Position numbers and translations under genes: made by a program
Source: Cognaticolwellia beringensis
Lineage (GTDB): Bacteria > Pseudomonadota > Gammaproteobacteria > Enterobacterales > Alteromonadaceae
Length of the DNA: 64,000 nt
Direction of reading: 5' to 3'
Assembly (NCBI RefSeq): GCF_002076895.1
Contig: NZ_CP020465.1
Span: 1,736,001 to 1,800,000, forward strand
Shown: one piece after another, positions 18,313 through 28,121 of the stretch
Numbering within the stretch: the stretch's first letter is position 1
Layout: each line of letters starts with the position of its first letter
Notes under the pieces: generated by a model
Seen by the model: the letters and a program-made list of their open reading frames with translations, nothing else
Told to the model about the DNA's origin: nothing
The model's database searches: none

Positions 18313-21300
18313 TTATTGCAAATATTTGGCTTGTAGCTTCTTCGTCAACATTGCACTCATCATCGCTCGAAGCGCGGCAGGTTTAATCAATTTACGCATA
18401 AAACCGATATCGGCTGCTAAAGTTTTTTCTTCTAAATCGCTGTCCGTTGTCGCGGTAATTAAAATTGCCGGCACATGGTGTCGATTTAACTTTCTTAGTT
18501 TCTTAATCAACGCAATGCCGTTAAAATCAGCATCAAGTTGATAGTCAACCAACAGTATTTCGATCTCATTTTTGTGCTCATCATAAAGTGTAAGTGCTTG
18601 CTGGTATGAATCCGCCGCTAACACAATGCAGCCCCATGCTGATAACAGCTCAACCATACCACTCAACACGTCTGGGTCGTTATCAATGCACATAACGGTC
18701 ACATCACTTAACCCTATATTAGCGGCAGACTTAACCGCAATGACTTCTTGCTGGGTCTGAGTTCTTTCTACTTCAACAGAAAACTTACAACCCTTACCTA
18801 TTATCGAGTTAAGCGCTAAAGGGTGACCTAACAGTTGAGCTAAGCTTTGGGTAATATTCAAACCTAAACCTAGCCCACCCGCAGATGAGCTTTGCTGATT
18901 ATCTAATTGGGTAAATTGTTCAAAGACCATAACTTGCTTATCCGCAGGGATACCTGGGCCATTATCCAGCACTTGAATATCAATAATATCGCCGCGCGCG
19001 CGTGCTCCTAATAACACCTTACCCGGACTGGCATAACGAAAAGCATTACCGATTAAGTTTTGCAATATTCGACGCAGTAAATTTCGGTCCGAGCGTAGCC
19101 ACATAGAATTACAATGCACACGAAATTCAATTTCAAGATCTACAGCACTGGCAGAAAACTCTTTGGCAAGATCATCAAATAAAGACTTCACTGAAAAATT
19201 GCTTATATTAGGTCTAATATTTCCACTTTCAATGCGAGCAATTTCGGCTAAATCGGCCACTAGGTCATTGGCAACTTTTAGCGAGTGATCGATATTATCG
19301 ACCTGTCGTTGTTGGGTTGCAGTTAAGTTTCCTTGGCTAGCTAAAGCGGAGGTAAATAAACGTGCTGCTTCTAAAGGTTGCATCAAGTCATGGCTACACG
19401 CTTTTAAATATAGACTTTTTTTGATATGGGCTTGCTCAGCTTTTTCACGCGCTAACGCCAAGGCGTCATTGGTTTGTTCTAATTTTTGTGTTCGCTCAAG
19501 TACCCGGGTTTCCAAATCAACATTCGCTTCTTTCAAACCTCTTTCTGCTTGACGGTAAGCGGTTATGTCAGAAAACAACATCACAAAACCACCACCAGGC
19601 AAAGGGTTACCTTCAATACGTATCACTCGGCCATCACTATGTTCTCGCTCAGAGCTATGCGGGCTACCATTACGTAAATGCGCTAGGCGTTTACCCACTT
19701 GCTCTTCAATCTTACCTACACCACATAAACCGCGCACCACGTTAAAGCGAATTAAATCGCTAACCGGGCTACCTTGGAAAATTAACTTGCTTGGATAGGA
19801 GAATAAATCAACATATTTTTTATTCCAGGCAACAAGATTTAAATCGCTATCAACGATGGAAATCCCTTCACTGGCATTTTCTATCGCGCTTTGTAATAAA
19901 TCTTGGCTATATTGTTGTCGTTGGCTTGATGCTTCTTCCACTAGTACGGCAATTTCATCTAAAGCAATATCACGCCCCTCTAGTGCCGATGATAATACTA
20001 AACGAGCTGACGATGCCCCCATAACACTCGCTAAGGTATTTTCAGTGTGCTGTAGTAACTTCTGGTTATACGCGACATTGCTCATTTGTGCTTTGACGGT
20101 GGTTCGCTGAAACTGCGAAAAGCTAACATTGGCTTTTTTATCACCCACAAACCGCGAGACTAATAATTCAAGCTCTTGGTAGTTAATTTGTTTATTGCGC
20201 TGCAACTGTAAAGCCTTTGGCGCTTGATACTCCATAAATAATGATGCTTGCATGCGCTCTTGCACACTTTGACGACTCACGTGAGACAGCAACCACATCG
20301 CGATAATATTAGCCGATAAAGACAGTAAGCTTGCCATTGAATTAGCAGGTAGGAATCCTCCTTCAAAGGGATGAGGATAAACGCCAAACTGTGGAATAAA
20401 GTTCAGAAATAGCCAGGCAGAAAAACCAATAACAATGCCACCATAAACGGCCGTTAAAGTAGCTCTGCGCCAATAAAATGCAGCGATTAATGCTGGGGTT
20501 AATTGGGCAAAGGCACCAAAAGCTATTTCACCTAAAGAACTTAATGTATCTGGCGCCGCCATTAAAAACACGCCGTAGCCTAATAAAATAACAAATAAAA
20601 CTAATACTTTACGAATAGTTAACAGACGTAAACGAAATTTGTCATAGTCAGTGTCATGATTTTTATTAGCCCGATATAACCATGGAAAAACTATTTCATT
20701 ACTGAGCATAGTACTCAAGGCAATAGAAGAAATAATCACCATAGAACTGGCAGCAGATATTGCGCCTAAAAAGGTAAATAAGGTCAACCAAGGTTGCTGT
20801 TGATACCAAGGTAAAAATAATACATAAGCATCAGACGGTACCGTATCACCCAATAATAAATGCCCCGCTAATCCTAGTGGCACCGCAAAAACTGCAAATA
20901 CTAATAAATAAAGCGGGAAAATACGGCGACTAAGCCAAGTATCTTTTTCATCTTTTAGTTCAACGACCATCACTTGAAATTGTCGTGGTAAGGATAAAAA
21001 TGCCGCCATTGTTATGACTAACATGGCAAACATTGACATAACATTAGGAAAATTGAGTTGTTGATCGAGTTGAAGGCTTGCAGATGAACGTCGCCAAATT
21101 TCCATCGGCGAATCAAACAAGACATAAGTAACAAAAATACCCACAGCGATAAAGGCAAATAGCTTAACTAAAGATTCAAAAGCAATTGCCAACATAACCC
21201 CTGGATGACGCTCAGTGACATCGATGTTACGTACACCAAAGACAATGGTAAAGCCGGCTAATACCAAACTTACCACTAGGCCAAAATGCCAATTGGCTAA

Positions 21301-21750
21301 GCTTTGCTCTGCTTGTAACTGTTGGAATGTATAAACAATGGCTTTTAATTGCAGAGCGATATAAGGCATGGTGCCAATTAATGCCACTATGGTGACTAAA
21401 ATGGCTAAATTGTGTGATTTGCCAAAACGTGCGGCTAATAAATCGGCGATTGATGTCAGGTTTAACTTTAAACTCACCCGAATAATGCGTTGAATAAATG
21501 GCCACGCAAATATGAACAGTAATATAGGTCCTAGATAAATAGGGATATGAGAAATGAAATTAGTTGATGCTTGTCCAGGCGTACCTAAAAAACTCCAAGA
21601 CGTGCAATAAACCCCTAGGGTTAGCGCATAGATTACTGCTTGGCTTTTGCGCAATAATTTATGTCGATATTTGTCTCCAACATAGGCAATAAAAAACAGC
21701 AAACCTATATAAGCAAAACTTAAGCCTGCTAATTGCCAATTTGGAAACAT
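18313..21750 (-). CDS. crbS: symporter-fused hybrid sensor histidine kinase (CrbS-like)
   Basis: This 1145-residue protein has four parts. Residues about 1-490 form a sodium:solute-symporter-like membrane domain. A PAS domain follows at about 625-740 (AIENASEGISIVDSDLNLVAW). The kinase core comes next, with the phospho-acceptor histidine in ACSHDLMQPL and an ATPase domain (N-box NLIGNAFRYA, G-boxes DNGPGIP and GGLGLGLNI). A C-terminal receiver (CIDNDPDVL ... LLVDYQLD) closes the protein. The full set is the CrbS/CbrA-type architecture, and length and domain order match CrbS. It should sense acetate-related metabolism and pass phosphate to the adjacent crbR product. It is the longest gene in the window and intact. 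Confidence 0.88.
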   Translation of the reverse strand: MFPNWQLAGLSFAYIGLLFFIAYVGDKYRHKLLRKSQAVIYALTLGVYCTSWSFLGTPGQASTNFISHIPIYLGPILLFIFAWPFIQRIIRVSLKLNLTSIADLLAARFGKSHNLAILVTIVALIGTMPYIALQLKAIVYTFQQLQAEQSLANWHFGLVVSLVLAGFTIVFGVRNIDVTERHPGVMLAIAFESLVKLFAFIAVGIFVTYVLFDSPMEIWRRSSASLQLDQQLNFPNVMSMFAMLVITMAAFLSLPRQFQVMVVELKDEKDTWLSRRIFPLYLLVFAVFAVPLGLAGHLLLGDTVPSDAYVLFLPWYQQQPWLTLFTFLGAISAASSMVIISSIALSTMLSNEIVFPWLYRANKNHDTDYDKFRLRLLTIRKVLVLFVILLGYGVFLMAAPDTLSSLGEIAFGAFAQLTPALIAAFYWRRATLTAVYGGIVIGFSAWLFLNFIPQFGVYPHPFEGGFLPANSMASLLSLSANIIAMWLLSHVSRQSVQERMQASLFMEYQAPKALQLQRNKQINYQELELLVSRFVGDKKANVSFSQFQRTTVKAQMSNVAYNQKLLQHTENTLASVMGASSARLVLSSALEGRDIALDEIAVLVEEASSQRQQYSQDLLQSAIENASEGISIVDSDLNLVAWNKKYVDLFSYPSKLIFQGSPVSDLIRFNVVRGLCGVGKIEEQVGKRLAHLRNGSPHSSEREHSDGRVIRIEGNPLPGGGFVMLFSDITAYRQAERGLKEANVDLETRVLERTQKLEQTNDALALAREKAEQAHIKKSLYLKACSHDLMQPLEAARLFTSALASQGNLTATQQRQVDNIDHSLKVANDLVADLAEIARIESGNIRPNISNFSVKSLFDDLAKEFSASAVDLEIEFRVHCNSMWLRSDRNLLRRILQNLIGNAFRYASPGKVLLGARARGDIIDIQVLDNGPGIPADKQVMVFEQFTQLDNQQSSSAGGLGLGLNITQSLAQLLGHPLALNSIIGKGCKFSVEVERTQTQQEVIAVKSAANIGLSDVTVMCIDNDPDVLSGMVELLSAWGCIVLAADSYQQALTLYDEHKNEIEILLVDYQLDADFNGIALIKKLRKLNRHHVPAILITATTDSDLEEKTLAADIGFMRKLIKPAALRAMMSAMLTKKLQAKYLQ

Positions 21751-21849
21751 CTAATTTCTCTATAACTTATATTAAGTGTTTGATTATATGATTATATGAA
21801 TTTATTCACATATGTCATTAAACTTAAACTCATAACGTAAACTGTAATG

Positions 21850-22290
21850 CTAATTTACCGTTTGAGTGTAAAATTCGGCAATATATTGCCCGCCTTTAAT
21901 ATTAGCAATAACCCGTAATTTTTGCTTATCGCCCTTGCGACTGATGGTATTACGTAATGGCGTTGGACTCTTCCAATAATAAGGGCTGTCAATCATGCCT
22001 AGTGGGTAAGCATTCGCTTTATTGTCTTTATCTACTACAAAGAATGTTGCGCTATCAAGCGGAAAAGTAGAATTTAATGTTGTCATGCCTGCTTCATCAT
22101 ATATATTGACTTCAAATTCACCTGATTTCAAAATACATTTTTGATTGATAACATCACAATGACCATAAGGAACCAATTTAAATGCGCGCATTTGATTAGC
22201 ACTATTTTCTTCCCATAAGTCAGCTAATGCAAAGCCTAAAATAGTAAGGATAGGAGCTACTATAATAGCTGTTTTAGTGTGTTTATTCAT
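21850..22290 (-). CDS. membrane-anchored hypothetical protein
   Basis: This 146-residue protein has an N-terminal helix (TAIIVAPILTILGFALADLW) and then a strand-rich extracytoplasmic domain with two cysteines (GHCDVINQKCIL) that could form a disulfide. It lies just upstream of crbS on the same strand and within the acetate locus, so a link to sensing or transport is possible. I do not recognise the family. Confidence 0.6.
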   Translation of the reverse strand: MNKHTKTAIIVAPILTILGFALADLWEENSANQMRAFKLVPYGHCDVINQKCILKSGEFEVNIYDEAGMTTLNSTFPLDSATFFVVDKDNKANAYPLGMIDSPYYWKSPTPLRNTISRKGDKQKLRVIANIKGGQYIAEFYTQTVN

Positions 22291-22452
22291 AAAGTATCCT
22301 GCAATTTATATTGTACTAATCCGCATAAGAATTTTTTGAACTTACTAGTTTTTCCTGCGTAATCATTGAGTACTTATTTTTGTGGAATGGCTTAACTTCG
22401 TCATTCTGCTGAGGCAATCTGTATTTAACCATTATATCTTAATGACAAAATA

Positions 22453-22487
22453 AAAAGCCCTATTTATAGAAATTAAATAGGGCTTTT
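22453..22487 (-). terminator. rho-independent terminator of the symporter operon
   Basis: AAAAGCCCTATTTA (22453-22466) pairs perfectly with 22474-22487; on the minus strand the stem is followed by a T-rich run. It lies 32 bases past the symporter stop. Confidence 0.85.
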
Positions 22488-22518
22488 AGTTTATTAATCA
22501 ATAAGTAGTTAAAACTAT

Positions 22519-24258
22519 TTAGTGATCATGTGCTGCCGATACGCCACCAGCAGGCGTACGCATATTATCAACCATTTGTTGGATATGAGCTGGCGCTGGA
22601 CCTGTTACTTTCAACATAGCGAAAGCTACTGCAAAGTTAACTAGAGCACCTACTGAACCAAAGGCATTTGGTGAAATTCCGAAAAACCAGTTAGGACCCA
22701 TGTCACCTAGGAATGAAGTACCAGGAATAAACATGATGCCTTTATGCTGGAATACATACAGCATAGTTACACCGATACCTGCGATCATACCTGAAACTGC
22801 TGCAGTACCGCTCATTTTCTTAGCGAATATACCCATCATTAGCGCTGGGAATATTGACGATGCAGCTAAACCAAAGGCTAGTGCAACCGTACCGGCGGCA
22901 AAACCAGGCGGATTTAAACCAAGCCAACCAGCCACCATCACCGATATGGTCATCACAACACGACCGGCTAATAACTCATTCTTCTCAGTTAAGTCAGGCG
23001 TTAATATACCTTTCATTAAATCATGAGAAATTGAGGATGATATCGCTAATAACAAACCGGCTGCGGTAGATAATGCAGCAGCTAAACCACCAGCAGCAAC
23101 TAAAGCAATTACCCAGTTTGGTAAATTAGCGATTGCAGGGTTAGCCAATACCATGATGTCACGGTCAACTTTAATCATTTCATTGGTTGCAGGGTCAGCA
23201 GTATATTGAATTTTACCATCGCCATTTTTTTCTTCGTATTGCAATAGACCCGTATTTTCCCAATCTTTAAACCATTGAGGGCGCTCAGCGTATTCAAGGT
23301 TTTGACCAGCTGCTGGTTCAATAGTGTTCATTAAGTTAAGACGAGCCATAGCACCAACTGCTGGAGCAACTGTGTATAACAATGCAATGAATACTAAAGC
23401 GTAACCTGCTGATTGACGTGCTGCTTTAACTGAAGGAACAGTGAAGAAGCGCATAATAACGTGAGGTAAACCTGCAGTACCAATCATCAGAGACAAGGTG
23501 TAAGCGAACATGTTTACTGAACCACCCATGTTGTCAGTGGTGTACTCTTTAAAGCCTAACTCAGTAACAACTAAGTCTAATTTATCAAGTAAGTAAACAC
23601 CACTACCGTCGGCTAACGTAGAACCTAAACCTAGTTGTGGAATTGGGTTACCTGTTAACTGTAATGAAATAAATACCGCTGGAATAGTATAAGCAAAAAT
23701 CAATACTACGTACTGAGCGATTTGCGTGTATGTAATACCTTTCATACCACCTAATACAGCATAAACCCAAACAACGAACATACCGATGTAAAGGCCTAAA
23801 TCATAATCAACTTCTAAGAAGCGAGAGAAAGCTACACCTACACCTTTCATTTGACCGATGATGTAAGTTAATGACGCGATGATTAAACAAACTACCGCAA
23901 CAACACGTGCTGTTTTTGAGTAATAACGGTCAAAAATAAATTCAGGTACGGTGAACTTACCGTGCTTACGCATGTAAGGTGCAAGTAGCATGGCTAATAG
24001 TACATAACCACCGGTCCAACCCATTAGGAATACAGAGCCCCCGTAACCTAAGAATGAGATCATACCTGCCATTGAAATAAATGACGCAGCACTCATCCAA
24101 TCGGCACCAATCGCCATACCATTTTGCATTGGCGTTACACCACCACCAGCAACATAAAAGTCACTAGTTGAACCCGCACGAGCCCACCAAGCTATACCGA
24201 AATAAACGGCGAAAGAACCGAATACAGCTATGTATGTATAGAGTTTTAACTCTTCCAT
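22519..24258 (-). CDS. actP: sodium:solute symporter large subunit, acetate-permease type (VC_2705 family)
   Basis: This 579-residue SSS-family transporter has about 13 membrane helices, starting VFGSFAVYFGIAWWARAG. The signature FYVAGGGVTPMQNGMAIGADWMSAASFI is split here only for description. A soluble insertion near residues 310-365 contains NGDGKIQYTADPATNE. It should carry acetate or another small carboxylate with sodium. The partner small-subunit gene overlaps its start by one base (TAATG), typical of this two-subunit family. The CrbSR locus next to it supports acetate as substrate, but the sequence alone does not prove it. Confidence 0.85.
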   Translation of the reverse strand: MEELKLYTYIAVFGSFAVYFGIAWWARAGSTSDFYVAGGGVTPMQNGMAIGADWMSAASFISMAGMISFLGYGGSVFLMGWTGGYVLLAMLLAPYMRKHGKFTVPEFIFDRYYSKTARVVAVVCLIIASLTYIIGQMKGVGVAFSRFLEVDYDLGLYIGMFVVWVYAVLGGMKGITYTQIAQYVVLIFAYTIPAVFISLQLTGNPIPQLGLGSTLADGSGVYLLDKLDLVVTELGFKEYTTDNMGGSVNMFAYTLSLMIGTAGLPHVIMRFFTVPSVKAARQSAGYALVFIALLYTVAPAVGAMARLNLMNTIEPAAGQNLEYAERPQWFKDWENTGLLQYEEKNGDGKIQYTADPATNEMIKVDRDIMVLANPAIANLPNWVIALVAAGGLAAALSTAAGLLLAISSSISHDLMKGILTPDLTEKNELLAGRVVMTISVMVAGWLGLNPPGFAAGTVALAFGLAASSIFPALMMGIFAKKMSGTAAVSGMIAGIGVTMLYVFQHKGIMFIPGTSFLGDMGPNWFFGISPNAFGSVGALVNFAVAFAMLKVTGPAPAHIQQMVDNMRTPAGGVSAAHDH

Positions 24259-24512
24259 TATGATTCCTCCACGTTATATTTTTTATCAAGGTCGTTCATT
24301 TTCTTGGTATACCAAAAAACTAAACCGACAAATGTGTAAATTGAACCCTGTTGTGCAAACCAGAAACCTAGTTTGTACCCACCTAGACGTATTGCATTTA
24401 ATGGCTCGACAAGAAGCAAACCAAAACCAAATGAAACCACGAACCAGATAGCAAGACATATAAATATTAGGCGCAGATTCTCTGACCAATATGTTGCATT
24501 ACCTTCCATCAT
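24258..24512 (-). CDS. DUF4212 family symporter small subunit
   Basis: This 84-residue protein has two membrane helices (LIFICLAIWFVVSFGFGLLL and GSIYTFVGLVFWYT) and the conserved GYKLGFWFAQQGS linker. It matches the small subunit that always precedes the VC_2705-type SSS transporter. Its stop codon shares a base with the start of the large subunit, so the two are translationally coupled. It is the first gene of the operon. Confidence 0.88.
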   Translation of the reverse strand: MMEGNATYWSENLRLIFICLAIWFVVSFGFGLLLVEPLNAIRLGGYKLGFWFAQQGSIYTFVGLVFWYTKKMNDLDKKYNVEES

Positions 24513-24827
24513 TCTCTCCTAGCAATTATTCCTATTAAACCTAATTAGCTTAATAGGCACAGCGTTTTATGATTTTTATACGCTATATACCGAATGGATT
24601 ATTCTTCCAATTGGTATCACCTGTTGTTTAAGAGAGGTTGACTATTAATTCGACCAGCTGGCAAAGCCAACGTTGGATAAATGAATACTTAACCTACTCT
24701 AAGCTACACACTAGCAATATTATTTCGGCGCTCATATTAAACTTTAGTCTAGAACTCAGTTGAAACAGTTGACTTAAGCAGCACTAATCCCCTAAATATA
24801 GTGAGCGTACTAACTCGAGATATTGTT

Positions 24828-26672
24828 ATGGACTCAGCATTAAGCGAAATCAGCGAATTTATTCAAGCGATTCCACCTATGGACTTATTGCCGAGTGAAA
24901 TCATCGAACAAGTGGTTAAAGAGATCAGCATTAGTTACGTGCGTCGTGGTCAGTCTCTTCCACCGCAAGGCATCACAGAAGAAAATATCTATATATTACG
25001 CAAGGGGGCCTTAAGCTACTTTAGCAAAGACAATAAGTTATTGGCCAAATACGGTGAAGGAGATATTTGCACGGTTTTTTGCTTTAGCAATGATGACCAT
25101 ATCAGCAACAACGTTATCTCTGATGAAGATACTTTACTCTATAGCATCAGTTACAAAAACTTCCAAAAATTAGTCAAAGCATACCCAGATGTTATGGCAT
25201 TTTTCCAGCAAACTTCTGAGCAAAGACTCAATAAGAAAATGCTGAAAGTGAATGAAGACGCCATTTTAAATTCATCATTACTCAATAGCTCAATCGCAAA
25301 TTTTTATCACAGCCCTGCTGTCACCATAGGTCCTAATACAACCATTCAACAAGCTGCAATATTGATGACCGACAAAGGGTTTTCGTGTTTGGTGATTGTA
25401 GAAAAGGACAAATTATTAGGCATAGTAACCGATAAAGATATTCGCCGTCGCTGTGTCGCGCATGGATTAGGTATTGACCAGCCCGTTAGTGTCATCATGA
25501 CCGACGACATGACAACCATTGATATTAAAAGTACCGCTTATGACGCCTTAATGATGATGACACAAAGGCATATCCACCATTTGCCTGTGACCGCAAATAA
25601 TCAACTAAAGGGCATGGTCACCGTTACTGACTTAATGAACAATGAAGGCCAAAATGCGGTAAATATTACCAGTGTTATTCATAAGGCTAAGTCGGTCAGC
25701 GAATTAACCGAAATTAGTAGCATGATACCTAAATTGCAAATACGTATGGCAAAATTGGGCACTACCGCGGATCATGTCGGTAAAAGCATTAGTGCGATTA
25801 CCATGGCATTCACCATTCGATTAATTGAAATGGCAGAAAAATTATTAGGCCCACCACCCGTACCTTACGCATGGTTAGCCGCAGGTTCGCAAGCCAGACA
25901 AGAGCAGTTTGCTCACTCAGATCAAGACAATGCCCTGATCATCTCTAACGACATGCAACCACAACACAACTACTGGTTTAAAGACCTTGCCACTTTTGTT
26001 TCTGATGGCTTAGCCGCATGTGGCTTTATTTACTGTCCTGGGAATGTCATGGCCACTAACCCTAAATGGTGCCAAACACAAAATCAATGGTCACAATATT
26101 TTGCTCAATGGATTAATACCCCTGAACCAAAAGCATTAATGCACTGCAGCATTTTTTTCGACTTAACCACGGTTTATGGCGATAGCCGCTTACTGGAACA
26201 AGTGCGAGTGAATATGTTAAAAACAACGCAACGTAGCACGCTATTCATCGCACACTTATCACGCAATGCTTTAAATTTAAGGCCACCATTGGGATTTTTC
26301 CGTGATTTTGTTTTAATCCAAAATGGTGAAAATAAAGCCACACTAGATTTAAAACATAACGGTATTGCCCCCATCGTTGATCTCGCCCGTATTTATGCAT
26401 TGTCTGAGGGAATTTCATCCGTTAATACGATAGAACGTCTAAAGCAAGCAGCAGGAACCCCTTCATTATCAAAATCATCGGCAGCAAATCTCATCGACGC
26501 CTATGAATTTTTAAGCATGCTACGTATGATGCATCAAGCGAAAAAAATGCAACTAGGGCAACAGCCCAATAACTACTTATCTCCAAAAGATATTTCAAAA
26601 CTCGAGCGTGAACACTTAAAAGATGCCTTTAAAGTGATAAAAACCATGCAAGACAACCGTCAATCTACTTAA
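24828..26672 (+). CDS. cNMP-binding / CBS / DUF294 nucleotidyltransferase-like protein
   Basis: This protein of about 614 residues has three parts. An N-terminal cyclic-nucleotide-binding-like domain is followed by a pair of CBS domains (DKGFSCLVIVEKDKLLGIVT, HIHHLPVTANNQLKGMVTV). The third part is DUF294, a nucleotidyltransferase-like domain (AAGSQARQEQFAHSDQDNAL, with G-S and D-x-D) plus its C-terminal partner. It is divergent from the symporter pair and followed by an exonuclease gene, the arrangement seen in acetate loci of many gammaproteobacteria. The role is probably regulatory. I chose the ATG at 24828; a GTG at 24801 is in frame, and neither has a strong RBS. Confidence 0.85.
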   Translation: MDSALSEISEFIQAIPPMDLLPSEIIEQVVKEISISYVRRGQSLPPQGITEENIYILRKGALSYFSKDNKLLAKYGEGDICTVFCFSNDDHISNNVISDEDTLLYSISYKNFQKLVKAYPDVMAFFQQTSEQRLNKKMLKVNEDAILNSSLLNSSIANFYHSPAVTIGPNTTIQQAAILMTDKGFSCLVIVEKDKLLGIVTDKDIRRRCVAHGLGIDQPVSVIMTDDMTTIDIKSTAYDALMMMTQRHIHHLPVTANNQLKGMVTVTDLMNNEGQNAVNITSVIHKAKSVSELTEISSMIPKLQIRMAKLGTTADHVGKSISAITMAFTIRLIEMAEKLLGPPPVPYAWLAAGSQARQEQFAHSDQDNALIISNDMQPQHNYWFKDLATFVSDGLAACGFIYCPGNVMATNPKWCQTQNQWSQYFAQWINTPEPKALMHCSIFFDLTTVYGDSRLLEQVRVNMLKTTQRSTLFIAHLSRNALNLRPPLGFFRDFVLIQNGENKATLDLKHNGIAPIVDLARIYALSEGISSVNTIERLKQAAGTPSLSKSSAANLIDAYEFLSMLRMMHQAKKMQLGQQPNNYLSPKDISKLEREHLKDAFKVIKTMQDNRQST

Positions 26673-26690
26673 TAGCGATAGCCATTTATC

Positions 26691-27389
26691 ATGTTAAACC
26701 ATCATCTATTAACTCGCTGGCTAGTCGGCTACGAAGCACAACGAAAACGTATGCTAAAGCGAGCCCCTGCGGGTCCATTGCGTGATTTTCTCAAGGTCCC
26801 TTTTCCTGCCATTTCTACCCCTTTTGAACAAACACCGATACTAGCAGTAGATTTCGAGACAACAGGGTTAGACGCCATACAAGATAAGCTGCTCAGTGTC
26901 GGGTGTGTAGAGTTAAATCATTGTCAAATTAAACTTGGTACGAGTTATCACCAAATTATTCAAACTCAAGGCAGTTTAAAGGCAGATAACGTTACTATTC
27001 ATCAAATAACTGATGACCAAAAAGATCAAGGAAAACCATTGGCCGACGTGGTTGAACACTTACTTAAAAGACTCGCCGGTAAAGTCATGTTGGTACATTT
27101 TTCTCGTATTGAACGACAATTTTTACAACAAGCGTGTTTAGAACTCTACGGCATGGCACCACCCTTTCCAATGATAGACACTTTAGTGGTCGCTAAAAAA
27201 AGATTAGATAAACGCGATGTTGCTTACGACCCTTCAGAGTTAAGGCTTACCGCGTTGAGAGCAAAGTACGGATTGCCTAACCACTATGCCCATAACGCGT
27301 TAAATGACGCGATTGCTACCGCAGAATTACTGTTAGCACAAATTAGCGAACGTAATGAAGATATGTCACTTCAGCAATTGATTTTATAG
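26691..27389 (+). CDS. DnaQ-like 3'-5' exonuclease (DEDDh)
   Basis: This 232-residue protein has the DEDDh exonuclease residues: D and E in AVDFETTGLD, the middle motif around MLVHFSRIERQFL, and H/D in HNALNDAIATAELL. It acts on single-stranded ends of DNA or RNA. It is smaller than the replicative epsilon subunit's usual context and is not next to rnhA, so it is an accessory exonuclease. It starts 18 bases after the DUF294 gene and is likely co-transcribed; the pairing is common in acetate loci but its reason is unknown. Confidence 0.85.
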   Translation: MLNHHLLTRWLVGYEAQRKRMLKRAPAGPLRDFLKVPFPAISTPFEQTPILAVDFETTGLDAIQDKLLSVGCVELNHCQIKLGTSYHQIIQTQGSLKADNVTIHQITDDQKDQGKPLADVVEHLLKRLAGKVMLVHFSRIERQFLQQACLELYGMAPPFPMIDTLVVAKKRLDKRDVAYDPSELRLTALRAKYGLPNHYAHNALNDAIATAELLLAQISERNEDMSLQQLIL

Positions 27390-27488
27390 CGGCCTAATAC
27401 ACTTATTTTCCTCAAATGCAGAAAATAACTTGGTCTATTGCAAAACTATGAGATAATTGTGCTCGCAATCACACATTAATGGTCCATT

Positions 27489-27725
27489 ATGAAACTTTTA
27501 GTTCGCAACCTTTCTCGTTCAACAACCGAACAAGAACTCCGTATTTTATTTTCTGCTCATGGCACTGTCACTGAATGTAATTTAGTTTTAGACCAAGCAA
27601 CGGCGAAATCAAAAGGTTTTGGCTTTGTTGTCATGCCAGATGAAAAAGCAGCTAAACTAGCTTTATCTAACCTTCATGAAACTAAAGTTGCAAACAATAA
27701 AATTCGCGTAAAAATCGCGCAATAG
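27489..27725 (+). CDS. RNA recognition motif (RRM) protein
   Basis: This 78-residue protein is a single RRM: RNP2 LLVRNL at residues 3-8 and RNP1 KGFGFVVM near 42-49, with the usual beta-alpha-beta spacing. Small RRM proteins of proteobacteria and cyanobacteria bind RNA and are sometimes cold-induced. The ATG follows a short AT-rich leader. A strong terminator follows at 27737. It is monocistronic. Confidence 0.92.
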   Translation: MKLLVRNLSRSTTEQELRILFSAHGTVTECNLVLDQATAKSKGFGFVVMPDEKAAKLALSNLHETKVANNKIRVKIAQ

Positions 27726-27736
27726 TTTTATCTAGT

Positions 27737-27780
27737 CTAGAAACTTAAAACCAGCATTGAGCTGGTTTTTTTGTTTCTAG
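27737..27780 (+). terminator. nested rho-independent terminator after the RRM gene
   Basis: Inner stem AAAACCAGC/GCTGGTTTT (27747-27769) followed by T7, inside an outer pair CTAGAAAC (27737-27744) and GTTTCTAG (27773-27780). Confidence 0.9.
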
Positions 27781-27839
27781 CTGATACTAACAATGTGTTA
27801 TAAACGCCTGTAAATAAGCATTTTGACTTAATACAAATC

Positions 27840-27857
27840 AGCCTCGAAAACGAGGCT
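27840..27857. terminator. small hairpin, possible terminator
   Basis: AGCCTCG-AAAA-CGAGGCT (27840-27857) is a perfect short stem with a weak T-rich tail. It may terminate transcripts from either side of the restriction-locus scar. Confidence 0.4.
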
Positions 27858-27981
27858 TATTGCTAAAATAGTGCTTACTTAAACAATATAAATATCACTC
27901 TATATTTGGTTCTGAATATAGAACAAAATCAATAATTCTTTATAAAACAATGCAAAGATGACTTTTAATCTGGATATATTT

Positions 27982-28093
27982 TTATTGCCCACCTTTAAGC
28001 TCACCTTTAAGCCCACCAACACTAACTTTAAGATATAAATATTGGTGCTCTTTATTAATTGAAATTTGACGGGAAATAATTAATAGCTAGGAA
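27982..28093 (-). pseudogene. short protein-like remnant with 12-base direct repeats
   Basis: The minus frame ending at 27982 reads about 36 codons after an upstream stop and has no start codon. It ends in VGGLKGELKGGQ, encoded by a 12-base repeat (GGTGGGCTTAAA / GGTGAGCTTAAA, then GGTGGGC). It lies directly beyond the HsdR remnant on the same strand and may be the tail of another lost gene. Not recognised. Confidence 0.25.
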
Positions 28094-28121
28094 TAGGAAA
28101 ACTTAACTAGGGTGTCTGAAT

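Noticed and set aside
22519..24512. actP with the DUF485 (yjcH) partner
   Set aside because: The small subunit matches DUF4212, not DUF485, so this is the VC_2705-type pair rather than the E. coli yjcH-actP pair.
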